DNA from: Microbaculum marinum
GTDB lineage: Bacteria > Pseudomonadota > Alphaproteobacteria > Rhizobiales > Tepidamorphaceae
Reading direction: 5' to 3' (one strand)
DNA: 64,000 bases
NCBI RefSeq assembly: GCF_042646165.1
Contig: NZ_JBHRTC010000023.1
Below are positions 43,360-52,214 of the stretch, piece after piece. Made by a program: the position numbers and the translations under genes. The notes under the pieces were generated by a model. That model worked only from the letters and a program-made list of their open reading frames with translations, was not told the DNA's origin and made no database searches. Position 1 is the first letter of the stretch, and every line of letters begins with the position of its first letter.

Positions 43360-43970
43360 CAGCGTATCCAGTCCGAGGGAATCAGGTTGTGGCCGGGCGG
43401 CAGAGCCGCTTCGGGGTCGGCAAGCCCGAGGAGCCCGCGCACCATCCGGATCATGGCAAAGATGAAATGCGCGCTGAGGATCACGCAGGCCACCGGCACC
43501 AGCATGTACATCCAGTACATCGACAGGGCGAGATTGATCTCCCGGCCGGTCAGGGCCGTGCCGATGAAGTCGATCGCCGGGATGGTGAAATGCGAGTTCA
43601 GGCTGGCGAAGCCGATCCCGTACCAGGCGAGCGTGAGCAGGAAGACGGTCATCAGCGCGTGCATCGGCAGGAGCACCAGCAGCCGGGAGCGGACCGACAG
43701 CCGCCCCGTCAGGAAATGCAGGCAGACCATCTCGCCGCGTTCGAAGGCAGCGCCGACGAGCAGGAACGTCATCAGCACCAGCAGGTATCGGCAGATCTCT
43801 TCCGCCCAGATCAGGGAGTCGTTCAGGACATACCGGAAGAAGACCTGCACGCCCATGATCACCACGATCAGCATCATCAGGATGACGGAGAGCACAATGA
43901 CGAAGCCGGCATAGGCGCGGGAGAAGGCCGCGAACCAGTCTGGCCTGTCGTGAGTAGATCCGACTTTCAC
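43359..43970 (-). CDS. dctQ: TRAP transporter small permease
   Basis: A 203-residue four-helix membrane protein of the DctQ family, with the typical FFRYVLNDSLIWAEEICRY segment in the second hydrophobic region. It lies directly upstream of dctM with a one-base overlap and downstream of dctP after a hairpin. Confidence 0.92.
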   Translation of the reverse strand: MKVGSTHDRPDWFAAFSRAYAGFVIVLSVILMMLIVVIMGVQVFFRYVLNDSLIWAEEICRYLLVLMTFLLVGAAFERGEMVCLHFLTGRLSVRSRLLVLLPMHALMTVFLLTLAWYGIGFASLNSHFTIPAIDFIGTALTGREINLALSMYWMYMLVPVACVILSAHFIFAMIRMVRGLLGLADPEAALPPGHNLIPSDWIR

Positions 43971-44035
43971 CGTTCCCTCGTTCGATCAGGTCCGGCGGCA
44001 GCACGGGCCGCCGGCATTCGACACTCGATGAAAGG

Positions 44036-44064
44036 GGCGCGCAGACCGCGTCGACCCGCGCGCC
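44036..44064 (-). terminator. intra-operon hairpin after dctP
   Basis: Arms GGCGCGC (44036-44042) and GCGCGCC (44058-44064) flank a 15-base loop in the gap between dctP and dctQ. There is no T-run. It is the third case here of a hairpin just behind a binding-protein gene. Confidence 0.4.
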
Positions 44065-44093
44065 ACCCACTATCGGCGTGGTGCCGCCAGCGC

Positions 44094-45083
44094 TTACGGA
44101 TTGAGCTTCTTGGCTTCTTCGATGTACTCGCCGATCAGCGGATCCTTTGCAGACCAGGCCTCGAACACGGGCTCTGTCGCCGCGAGCAGGTTCTCGCGAT
44201 CGGGGAATTCGGAGATCTCGACGCCCGCGTCCTCCAGGATCTTGATCTGCTTGGCTTCCTCGCCCTTGGTCTGCATGACGAACTCGGGCGTCAGCTCACG
44301 GCAGGTGTCGACGATCGCCTTCTGCTCCTCCGGCGTGAGGGAGTCATACTTCTCCTTGTTCATGAAGAACAGGCCGGGCCAGAAGTAGTGACCGGTGAGC
44401 GTCACGTAGTTGGCGTTTTCGTAGACCTTGTCCGCCGCGATCGAAGAGATGTTGAACTCCACGCCGTCGATCACCTTAGTCTGCATGGCGGTGTAGACCT
44501 CGCCATAGGGGACGCCGATCGGGTTGGCGCCGAGCTTCTGCCAGATCTCCTTGTGCAGCGGGATCGGCACGATGCGGGTCTTCAGGCCCTTGAAGTCCTC
44601 GACCGACTTGATCGGCCCGTTCCTGTTGAGGAAGTGGCGCTGTCCGCCTTCCGAGAAGCAGAGACCCTTGAGATTGGCGTCCTCCAGCGAGTCCAGCATC
44701 TTGATGGCCGGCGGCGACACCAGCATCTTGGCGAGATCGTCGTAGGTCGGCACCAAGCCCGGCAACTGCAGGGCGTCGAAGGCGACCTTGTTCAGGATCA
44801 GCGGGAAGTTCACCGACGAGGCATAGCCCATGTCGACGGTTCCCGAGGAGACGAGCTGGATCATGTCGCGGTCGTCGCCGAGCTGGCGGTCGCCGTAGAC
44901 GGTGATGTTGACGTCGCCGTTGGAGTTTTCCTTGATCGCCCCGGCCAGCATGTCCGCATGCGTATAGTTGGGATGGCCGCGCGGCGAACCGTGGGCTAGC
45001 CGCAGGTCGACGGCCTGCGCCATACCGACGCCGCCGATCAGGGCGGCAGCGGCCAGAATGAATGTCGGCTTCAGGTGCTTCAT
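44094..45083 (-). CDS. dctP: TRAP transporter substrate-binding protein
   Basis: A 329-residue periplasmic protein with a signal peptide ending near AQAVDL. The family's ligand-carboxylate Arg is expected in GLKTRIVPIPLHKEIW, near residue 155. TRAP systems mostly import organic acids, so the substrate is probably a carboxylate with a lactam or hydantoin-type ring, matching the hydantoinase genes upstream in the same operon. Confidence 0.92.
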   Translation of the reverse strand: MKHLKPTFILAAAALIGGVGMAQAVDLRLAHGSPRGHPNYTHADMLAGAIKENSNGDVNITVYGDRQLGDDRDMIQLVSSGTVDMGYASSVNFPLILNKVAFDALQLPGLVPTYDDLAKMLVSPPAIKMLDSLEDANLKGLCFSEGGQRHFLNRNGPIKSVEDFKGLKTRIVPIPLHKEIWQKLGANPIGVPYGEVYTAMQTKVIDGVEFNISSIAADKVYENANYVTLTGHYFWPGLFFMNKEKYDSLTPEEQKAIVDTCRELTPEFVMQTKGEEAKQIKILEDAGVEISEFPDRENLLAATEPVFEAWSAKDPLIGEYIEEAKKLNP

Positions 45084-45111
45084 TTTCGGGTCCTCCCTTG
45101 TTATCGGCTTC

Positions 45112-45939
45112 CTAGCGGAAGTCCTTCTGGTACTTGGTTATGTGCAGGTAGTCCTCCCGAGGCGGGGCGAAGACGTCCATGTTGATCACCGGCTTGTCAC
45201 CGATCGGCCAGCCGGTGTGCGGGACGCCCGCGGGGACCCGCACGATCGACTGCGGTCCGCACTCCGTCTCCCGGCCGTCGAGCTCGAGCATCATGCTGCC
45301 CTCGATGACGAGGACGGTCTGGTCGAACGGGTGGGAGTGCGGCTCGAACCGCGGCATGTCCGGTTGCAGCCAATTGAACACGACGAGCGAATTGTCGCCG
45401 CGCATTCCCGACCGCTGCATGCCGGAGGCGAGCGCGTCCTCGCGGGGCAGATCCGCCCAGCAATAGACGAGGTCGCTCGGGTCCTCGATCATCGTCCCGC
45501 CGAAGGGCTCGCCGTCCGGATTCTGGTGATAGGTCTTCTTCGCTTCGTCGATCACCGGCTGCGGGTACTCGGTCTGCCAATTGGTCAGGAACAGGTAGTC
45601 CTCGCGCGGCGGCGCGAAGACGTCGATGTTCAGCACCGGCTCGTCGCTGATCGGCCAGCCGGTGTGCATCTTGTCGCCGGGGACGCGGACGATGGTGCCG
45701 GGCTCGCAGACCATGCCCTCGCCCTCGATCTCGAGGATCTGGGTGCCCGCAAGCGTCAGCACGATCTGGTCGAATGGATGCTTGTGCGGCTCCCAGCGCG
45801 GCATCTTCGGGCTGATCCAGTTGAAGGTAAGAAGGGCTCCGTCGCTGCGGAACCCGGCGCGGTCCATCAGGCCGCCGAGAACCTTGGTCTGCGGCAGGTC
45901 CTTCCACTTGTAGACATTGCCCGCTGTCGTCTGTGCCAT
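45112..45939 (-). CDS. tandem bicupin protein
   Basis: A 275-residue protein made of two homologous cupin halves. Each has HPFDQ within a metal-type His motif (KHPFDQIV near residue 53 and SHPFDQTV near 195). Each then has a HTGWPI stretch and ends in the nearly identical NIDVFAPPREDYL / NMDVFAPPREDYL. Bicupins include dioxygenases, isomerases and decarboxylases. Here it is encoded between the hydantoinase genes and the TRAP importer and probably acts on the same substrate. The start at 45939 follows a GGGAGAA site; longer frames upstream overlap hyuB. Confidence 0.85.
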   Translation of the reverse strand: MAQTTAGNVYKWKDLPQTKVLGGLMDRAGFRSDGALLTFNWISPKMPRWEPHKHPFDQIVLTLAGTQILEIEGEGMVCEPGTIVRVPGDKMHTGWPISDEPVLNIDVFAPPREDYLFLTNWQTEYPQPVIDEAKKTYHQNPDGEPFGGTMIEDPSDLVYCWADLPREDALASGMQRSGMRGDNSLVVFNWLQPDMPRFEPHSHPFDQTVLVIEGSMMLELDGRETECGPQSIVRVPAGVPHTGWPIGDKPVINMDVFAPPREDYLHITKYQKDFR

Positions 45940-45964
45940 TCCGCGTCTTCTCCCTTTGCCTGTC

Positions 45965-47572
45965 CTATTCGGCCGGTTCGGGGACCTCGGCCCCCGCCCG
46001 CTCGGTCGCTTCGCCATCCGGTGCGCCGAACCCGCCGCCGCCCGGGGTTTCCATGTAGACGATGTCGTCGGGCTTCATCGGCGTCTTGCCCTCGCCGTGC
46101 CATTCGACGCCATTGACGCAGAAGCGCCCCGGAGCGCCGTCCTCGCCGCCGGCCAGTCCCTCCGCGCAGAACCGGCGCCCGGTCGGGGCGGCGTTCAGCG
46201 TCCACGGCCGTTCGGTGCGCACGCCGAACTCGACGATCTGACCGTCGCCGCCGGGGCTGCGGCCGCGTCCGCCCGAGCCGCGGCGCAGCTCACGACGGCG
46301 GAAGACGATCGGCGTCTCGGTCTCCAGCACCTCCAGCGGCGTCGCCCCGATGCCCGTCGGATAGCAGGTGGCGCTAGGTCCCGGCTTGCGCGCCCGCGCG
46401 CCCATGCCGCCCGAAAAGCTGAACTGCGAGGACGTGTAGGGCGCGCCGTTTGGATGAGTGCCGATCACCTGGGCCGACCACACCGCGCCCGGCCCCTCGG
46501 CCAGCACCCGGTCCGGCACCACGTGATACAACGCCTTGAGGATCGGCATCGGCACGTACATGCCGACGACGTGGCGTGCGGCGACGGGCGCCGGGTAGGT
46601 GCAGTTGACGATCGAGCCTTGCGGCGCCGTCACCTTGATCGGCGCGAGGCTGCCGGCATTGTTCGGCAGCCGCGGCGTCAGGCAGCTCCGGACGGCGAAG
46701 GTCGAATAGGCGTGGGTGTAATTGAGGACGACGTTGACGCCCTTGTTGATCTGCGGCGAGGAGCCGGCGAAGTCGATCAGCACCTCCCCCGCCACGCGGT
46801 CGATGGTGACGCTCGCCTTCAGGCTTATGACGGTGCCGCCGGTGATGTCGAAGCGGGTCTCGCCGGTCCACGTGCCTTCCGGGCAGGCGCGAATCGCCTT
46901 GCGCATCGCCTGCTCGGAGAGGTCGACGATGCGGTCGGTGAGGCCCTCGATGTCGTCGAGCCCGTAGCGGTCGCAGAGCTCGTTGACCGCGTCGCCGCCG
47001 CCGCGCGCACTGGCGACCTGCGCCATCAGGTCGCCGGTGATGAGGTCGGGCGTCCGCACGTTGCGCCGGATGATGTCGAACAGCAGCTTGCTCGGCTTGC
47101 CCCGCTCGAACAGCTTGACCGGCGGTATCCAGAGCCCTTCCTCGTGGACGTCGTTGGCACCGACCCCGACGCCGGGGCCGCCGATGTCGGTGTGATGGTT
47201 GGTCGAGCCAACGAAGCCGATGATCCGCCCGTCGCGGAAGATCGGGGCGAGCACGGTGATGTCGAAGAAGTGGCCGGCGCCTTCCCACGGATCGTTGGTG
47301 ACGAGGACGTCGCCCTCCTCAAGCTGGCCGGCGAACTTGGCGGCGAGGTACTGGCCGGTGAAGGCAAGGCAGTTGATGTGGCCGGGGGTGCCGGTGTCGG
47401 CCTGGGCGACGATTCTGCCACGCGCGTCGAACAGGGCATAGGCGAGATCGCCCGCCTCGCGCACGACCGGCGAGAAGGCGGTGCGCTGCATGGCCTTGGC
47501 CTGCTCGGTGACGACGCTGCGCAGCGTCGCCCACATCAGTTCCAGCTCGATCGGGTCGTCTATGCGTGCCAT
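45965..47572 (-). CDS. hyuB: hydantoinase/oxoprolinase B subunit
   Basis: A 535-residue subunit of an ATP-dependent hydantoinase, 5-oxoprolinase or related carboxylase. It has TNDPWEGAGHFFDITVLAPIF near residue 95, and a C-terminal Gly-rich element (PGGGGFG) typical of the family. It starts five bases after the hyuA stop. An apparent open frame continuing upstream through the N-run is not coding. Together with HyuA it would open a cyclic amide at the expense of ATP. Confidence 0.92.
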   Translation of the reverse strand: MARIDDPIELELMWATLRSVVTEQAKAMQRTAFSPVVREAGDLAYALFDARGRIVAQADTGTPGHINCLAFTGQYLAAKFAGQLEEGDVLVTNDPWEGAGHFFDITVLAPIFRDGRIIGFVGSTNHHTDIGGPGVGVGANDVHEEGLWIPPVKLFERGKPSKLLFDIIRRNVRTPDLITGDLMAQVASARGGGDAVNELCDRYGLDDIEGLTDRIVDLSEQAMRKAIRACPEGTWTGETRFDITGGTVISLKASVTIDRVAGEVLIDFAGSSPQINKGVNVVLNYTHAYSTFAVRSCLTPRLPNNAGSLAPIKVTAPQGSIVNCTYPAPVAARHVVGMYVPMPILKALYHVVPDRVLAEGPGAVWSAQVIGTHPNGAPYTSSQFSFSGGMGARARKPGPSATCYPTGIGATPLEVLETETPIVFRRRELRRGSGGRGRSPGGDGQIVEFGVRTERPWTLNAAPTGRRFCAEGLAGGEDGAPGRFCVNGVEWHGEGKTPMKPDDIVYMETPGGGGFGAPDGEATERAGAEVPEPAE

Positions 47573-47577
47573 GCCCG

Positions 47578-49758
47578 TCACGTCCTCGTCGCGATGACGC
47601 AGCCCATCGCCCCGAGCGAGGCCGACCAGCCCGGCGGGATCACCAGCGTGGTCTCCGCCTCCTCCAGGATCACCGGGCCTTCGAGGGTATCCCCGGCGCC
47701 GAGCGCGGCGCGCGGCAGCACCCTCACCTCCTGGTCGTCCTGCCAGATGTGGACGCGCCGCGTCTCCGCCGCGCCATCCTGCCGGCCCGTCCCGCGGCCG
47801 AGCTCGGGCGGCGTCGAGAGGACCCCCGAGGCGACCAGCCGCCAGTTGACGACCTCGACGCCGACCTCGTCCTGGCAGATCGTGTAGCGCCTGACATATT
47901 CCGCCTCGAAGCAGCGGCGCAGCATCGCGGCGCCGTCGGCCACGGTCGGGCGGCCGTCGAGCTCGATCATCAGGTCGTAGTGCTGGCCGACGTAGCGCAC
48001 GTCGGCGCCGTAGCGGAACTCGATCTCGCCGCCCGCGCAGCCGGCCTCGCGCAGCGCCTGCCGGCCCTCGTCCTCCATGTCCTCGAAGACCTCGGCGACC
48101 TGCCGCCAGTCGATGTCGTCGAGCCGGCGCAGGCCGCTGCGCACCAGGTCGAGACGGGCCGGCGTGACGAGCGAACCGAAGGCCGAGTAGACGCTGGCGA
48201 GCGGCGGGAAGATGACGAGCTCGCTGTTCAAAAGCTCGGCGACCTCGCAGGCGTGCACCGGTCCGGCGCCGCCGAAGGCGAGCATTGGGATGCCGCGATA
48301 GTCGACGCCGCGGTCGGAGGCGTGCGTCTTCACCGCCGAGGCCATCGCCTCGCAGACGATCCGGTAGATGCCGCGCGCGGTCGCCATCGGCTCGGTGCCG
48401 AGCCGCTCGGCGAGCCGGCGGACCGCCCGCTGCGCGGCCTCGACATCGAGCGGCATGGCGCCGCCGAGGAACTTCGCCGCGTCGATGGCGCCGAGCACCA
48501 CGTCGGCATCGGTGACGGTCGCGTCGGTGCCGCCGTGGCCGTAGCAGGCGGGGCCGGGCCGCGAGCCGGCGCTGCGCGGACCGACGTTGAGCAGGCCGAA
48601 CNNNNNNNNNNNNNNNNNNNNNNNNNNNNNNNNNNNNNNNNNNNNNNNNNNNNNNNNNNNNNNNNNNNNNNNNNNNNNNNNNNNNNNNNCGGGCCCCGTC
48701 TTCAGCAGGCCGAGCGCGTCGACCCGGGCGATCGAGCCGCCGCCGGCGCCGATCTCGATCAGGTCGACGCTCGGCACCGTCACCGGCAGGCCGCTGCCCT
48801 CGCGGAAGCGGTACATGCGGTCGATCTCGAACAGGCCGGTGACGCGCGGCCGGGCGTCCTGGATGAGGCAAACCTTGGCGGTGGTGCCACCCATGTCGAA
48901 GGCGAGCAGCGTGTCGAGGCCCATCGCGGTCGCGGCGTGGGCGGCGCCGAGCGCGCCGGCGGCCGGACCGCTCTCGATCATCCGCACCGGCAGCCGCCCC
49001 GCCGTCGCCGGACCGACGACGCCGCCGGAACTGAGCATGATCAGCGGGCTGCTGGCGAAGCCCTCGTCGGCGAGCCGCGTCTCGAGCCGGTCGAGATAGG
49101 GCTGGGTGATCGGCACCGAATAGGTATTCACCGCCGTCGTCGAGGCGCGCAGGTACTCGCGGATCTGCGGCGCGATCTCCGAGGAGGTCGACACGAACAC
49201 GCCGGGCAGCCGGTCGCGCAGCCCGGCGGCCAGCAGCTGCTCGTTGTGCGGGTTGACGTAGGAATGCATGAGGCAGATGCCGACCGACTCGATGCCGCGC
49301 GCGGCGAATTCCGCGCAGAGGGCGTCGATGTCGGCGGCCGAGGGCTCGCGGCCGACGGTGCCGTCCGCATAGGTGCGCTCGTCGACCGTCAGGACGCTGT
49401 CGCGGCCGACCAGCGGCCGGGGGAACTCGATCTGCGGGTCGTACATGTCGTAGCGCCGCTCGTCGCGGATCTCGAGGATGTCCGGAAAGCCCTGCGTGAA
49501 GACCATCGCGGCGCGGGCGCCCTTGCGCTCGATCAGCGCGTTGGTGACGACGGTGGTGGCGTGGACGATCGGACCGTCGACCTCCTCGGGACGGGCGCCG
49601 ACCCTGGCGAGCGCCGCCCCCACCCCGGTGAAGAACCCGGCGAGCAGGTCGTCGGGTGTCGTCGGCGTCTTCTCGGCGACGATGAGGTCGCCGGAGCGCA
49701 GGACGACGTCCGTGAAGGTGCCGCCGATATCGACCGCGAGTGAGACGTGCTGCCCCAT
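47578..49758 (-). CDS. hyuA: hydantoinase/oxoprolinase A subunit, interrupted by an assembly gap
   Basis: About 726 codons including the N-run. It has the ATPase phosphate motif VDIGGTFTDVV at residues 9-19, a second ATPase region AFDMGGTTAKV and GGGSIARVD just before the gap. After the gap it reads SRPGPACYGHGG and TVTDADVVLG. In intact relatives these last motifs are nearly adjacent, and the sequences on both sides of the N-run end or begin with GLL-x2-GP, so the gap size is suspect. First gene of the leftward operon, with a palindromic operator upstream. Confidence 0.9.
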   Translation of the reverse strand: MGQHVSLAVDIGGTFTDVVLRSGDLIVAEKTPTTPDDLLAGFFTGVGAALARVGARPEEVDGPIVHATTVVTNALIERKGARAAMVFTQGFPDILEIRDERRYDMYDPQIEFPRPLVGRDSVLTVDERTYADGTVGREPSAADIDALCAEFAARGIESVGICLMHSYVNPHNEQLLAAGLRDRLPGVFVSTSSEIAPQIREYLRASTTAVNTYSVPITQPYLDRLETRLADEGFASSPLIMLSSGGVVGPATAGRLPVRMIESGPAAGALGAAHAATAMGLDTLLAFDMGGTTAKVCLIQDARPRVTGLFEIDRMYRFREGSGLPVTVPSVDLIEIGAGGGSIARVDALGLLKTGPXXXXXXXXXXXXXXXXXXXXXXXXXXXXXXFGLLNVGPRSAGSRPGPACYGHGGTDATVTDADVVLGAIDAAKFLGGAMPLDVEAAQRAVRRLAERLGTEPMATARGIYRIVCEAMASAVKTHASDRGVDYRGIPMLAFGGAGPVHACEVAELLNSELVIFPPLASVYSAFGSLVTPARLDLVRSGLRRLDDIDWRQVAEVFEDMEDEGRQALREAGCAGGEIEFRYGADVRYVGQHYDLMIELDGRPTVADGAAMLRRCFEAEYVRRYTICQDEVGVEVVNWRLVASGVLSTPPELGRGTGRQDGAAETRRVHIWQDDQEVRVLPRAALGAGDTLEGPVILEEAETTLVIPPGWSASLGAMGCVIATRT
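48602..48689. other. assembly gap (88 N)
   Basis: Eighty-eight consecutive N inside hyuA. The flanking sequences encode GLLNVGP on one side and GLLKTGP on the other, which correspond to the same family motif. The gap therefore probably joins overlapping or paralogous contig ends. Confidence 0.95.
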
Positions 49759-49786
49759 TTTTCCCGGATGCTCTCCCAAACGCCTT

Positions 49787-49812
49787 GTTATGAACATCAT
49801 AACGATGTTATG
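49787..49812. promoter_or_regulatory. overlapping palindromes in the hyuA-iclR intergenic region
   Basis: GTTATGA-N3-TCATAAC (49787-49803) is a perfect palindrome, and CATAAC-GAT-GTTATG (49798-49812) overlaps it by six bases. The pair lies between the divergent hyuA and iclR starts, the expected place for an IclR-family operator. Confidence 0.65.
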
Positions 49813-49897
49813 TTCTATATATCATGAGTGCCGAGCCGCGCCGCTGTCAAGCGGGCGTCGGCAGTCTTTTCGTTTTTTGCGGGAGCACAGGAAGCGG

Positions 49898-50722
49898 ATG
49901 CCGAAAGTCACGCAGAAGGACAACAGCACGGAGGGGGTCCAGGCAGTCGTTGTCGCCTTGAAGATTCTCGAAATCCTGTCGTTCGGCGGAAAAGCTGGCC
50001 GGATAACTGACCTCGCCGAGGAACTCGGGACGACGAAGAATCGGATCTACCGGCACTTGGCCACACTCGGAAACCTCGGCTACGTCGTCCGCGATCCTGA
50101 CACCGAGCGCTACAAGGTGGGAATCAGACTTGTGCAGTTGGGCAGCGCTGTCGCCAACCAGTACGACCTGCTCAGCGTCAGCCGCCCTGCCATGCGACGT
50201 GTCCGGGACTCGTTGGGGAATACCGTCGTCCTGTCAAAGGTCGACGCCGACCAGATCTATGCAATCGAAAGGATCGACGGGTCGACCGGCGTCACGGTCG
50301 GCGTGGTGATCGGCTCACCCCTCGGCCTGCATTCAAGCGCCCAGGGTAAGATCGTACTTGCCTTCGGGCAGCCCGGCCTGCTGGAAGCTGCTATCGGCGC
50401 CGGCCTCGAACCGCGGACGAGCCGGACCATCGTCGACCCCGATCATCTGCGCAGAGAGGTGGCTACCGTGCGCGACAACGGTTGGGCAGTCGCGCCCGAC
50501 GAAACGATGACTGGCATCAACGGTATCGCCGTGCCGATCCTGGATCCTTCGGGGGATCTGATCGCCACGCTTGCGGTGCTCGGATCCGTCGACGAATTGC
50601 CGAGCCGGCCGAGCGAGCGTCAGATCGAGGTGCTCAAATCCGCAGCTGCCGAGATCTCGGCAAACCTGCATTCGCAAAGCGCACAGGGGCTAGCTCCCGT
50701 CGCCCGCCCCTGGGCCGGGTAA
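49898..50722 (+). CDS. IclR-family transcriptional regulator
   Basis: A 274-residue regulator with an N-terminal winged helix (KAGRITDLAEELGTTKNRIYRHLATL) and a C-terminal effector-binding domain of the IclR type, including SSAQGKIVLAF and a DETMTGINGIAVPIL segment. It starts at ATG 49898 after an AGGAAG site. It diverges from the hydantoinase/TRAP operon and probably controls it, and it is followed 23 bases later by an SDR gene. Confidence 0.92.
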   Translation: MPKVTQKDNSTEGVQAVVVALKILEILSFGGKAGRITDLAEELGTTKNRIYRHLATLGNLGYVVRDPDTERYKVGIRLVQLGSAVANQYDLLSVSRPAMRRVRDSLGNTVVLSKVDADQIYAIERIDGSTGVTVGVVIGSPLGLHSSAQGKIVLAFGQPGLLEAAIGAGLEPRTSRTIVDPDHLRREVATVRDNGWAVAPDETMTGINGIAVPILDPSGDLIATLAVLGSVDELPSRPSERQIEVLKSAAAEISANLHSQSAQGLAPVARPWAG

Positions 50723-50745
50723 GCACCGGATCGGAATGATACGAG

Positions 50746-51513
50746 ATGATGAAGGGGAAGCTGGCAGGTCGGGTTGCGATCGTCACCGGCGCGGGGCGCG
50801 GCATCGGCCGCGCGGTTGCCCAGACATTCGCAACGGAGGGTGCGGCGGTCGTCGCCGGCGCACGAAGTTCGTCGGATCTTGAAGCCCTGGTCGAGGAAAT
50901 CACCGGTCGCGGCGCGCGGGCGATAGCCGTTGCCGGAGACATTGGCGATCCCGCGACCTCGGAGCGGCTCGTACGGGCCGCAGTCGAAACGTTCGGCGGG
51001 TGTGACGTTCTGGCGAACCTTGCCGCAATCGGCGGACCCGTCGGCAATGTCGAAGAGCTGGATCCGGATGACTGGAACCAGACCTTCCGCATCAATGTCA
51101 CCGGCACATTCCTGGCATGCCGCGCGGTCCTGCCGGAAATGAAGCGCCGCGGCGGCGGCCGGATCGTGAACGTCGCGTCGGGCCTCGCCGAACGGGTACA
51201 GCCGGGACAGTCGGCGTACAGCGCCACGAAGGCGGCGGTGGTCCAGTTCAGCCGGGTGCTTGCCGAAGAAGCACGCGATGCGGGTATTAACGTCAATGCC
51301 GTACACCCCGGAATCGTGCGCACGAAGATGGTCGCCGACCTCCTGAGCCTTCCGCCGGAGGGCGTGAACGAGTCGATGGTAAAACGCCTGCGCGCGCTCG
51401 ATGCCGACGGACTGATCATCGAAACGGAGACCTCAGCCTCTTTTTTTGTCTGGCTTGTGAGCGAGTGCACGGACACAGGGAAATTCCTGAAGATCGACGA
51501 GTTCCTCAGATAA
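50746..51513 (+). CDS. SDR-family oxidoreductase
   Basis: A 255-residue short-chain dehydrogenase with TGAGRGIGRAVA and the catalytic Tyr-x3-Lys in AYSATKAAV. The usual NNAG is replaced by NLAAIG, which is tolerated in some branches. It is probably co-transcribed with iclR and may act on a hydroxyl or keto group exposed after ring opening by HyuAB. Confidence 0.88.
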   Translation: MMKGKLAGRVAIVTGAGRGIGRAVAQTFATEGAAVVAGARSSSDLEALVEEITGRGARAIAVAGDIGDPATSERLVRAAVETFGGCDVLANLAAIGGPVGNVEELDPDDWNQTFRINVTGTFLACRAVLPEMKRRGGGRIVNVASGLAERVQPGQSAYSATKAAVVQFSRVLAEEARDAGINVNAVHPGIVRTKMVADLLSLPPEGVNESMVKRLRALDADGLIIETETSASFFVWLVSECTDTGKFLKIDEFLR

Positions 51514-52049
51514 GCCCAGCGCATCAAGTTCAACTTCCCAAAATGCGGTCGGCGAGGCCTGTGCGCGCACCGGGCTCGCGACAACAGGTCCTGCAGGGAC
51601 GATGTCGCGCTTGGTCCTGTGAGCCATCCAACAGATCCACCGGAAAGCTTGCCCTTTCGTCTTCCGGAGGCTGAGGCAGAAGCAATGTTAGCTGACTGAC
51701 CAGATCAGGCCCATCGTTCCAATTTCGGGGCATCGATCCGACGGGAAGAAAAACGAGTGAGGCGGGCGGCGCCAGCCATTTCACTTCACCGACCTCAACA
51801 TGAAATGTTCCATTTAGGACCAAATTGATCGACCTTGTGGATATGACGTTTCATACCGCTGCCCGGTCTGACGATCGCAGCGAAGACCCGCGTGAGGAGA
51901 TCCAGTATTCCGGTCGCCAAGCACCTGGACATCCATTGAATTGCCTTCGCCGCGATGAGTTTGCAGGCATAAGGGCGTCAGATTCGCTGCTGCCGGTTTG
52001 AACAGCCTTGGATTTGCAGACGCCTTCTTCCCTAATTTTGGGGGTGCCC
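51514..52049. other. boundary stretch with a possible cupin remnant
   Basis: No intact gene is visible. On the minus strand 51530-51823 encodes a 97-residue frame whose first half (GTFHVEVGEVKWLAPPASLV, then FLPVGSMPRNW) looks like the core of a cupin domain, while the rest is junk-like, so it may be a truncated cupin. Base composition is less GC-rich than on either side. The stretch separates the IclR module from the accessory region that follows. Confidence 0.4.
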
Positions 52050-52200
52050 ATGGCGTGCAGAGCCAATTCTAGTGCCGATTTCCAACGGGACGCGGTGGCG
52101 TAGATCACGGATCGAGGCTGGCGGAGTCTTCGAACCGGCTGGGCGTCAGTCCACACTCAATCTATGCGTGGAAGAGGAGATTGGCGCAGGCGGCGTCTGG
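52050..52200 (+). mobile_element. IS3-family transposase (OrfA) N-terminal remnant
   Basis: From the ATG at 52050 the translation gives DFQRDAVA, then an in-frame stop at 52101, then ITDRGW. After a frame change it continues with SNRLGVSPHSIYAWKRRLA, the helix-turn-helix of IS3-family OrfA. The stop and frameshift show it is dead. It lies immediately upstream of a truncated small gene. Both IS3 remnants of the window face the same way. Confidence 0.75.
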
Positions 52201-52214
52201 GACCGGAGGGCGCG

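Noticed and set aside
45965..48871. 968-residue open frame through the N-run
   Set aside because: The part above 47572 is a wrong frame of hyuA, and the N-run creates false continuity. The true hyuB starts at 47572.
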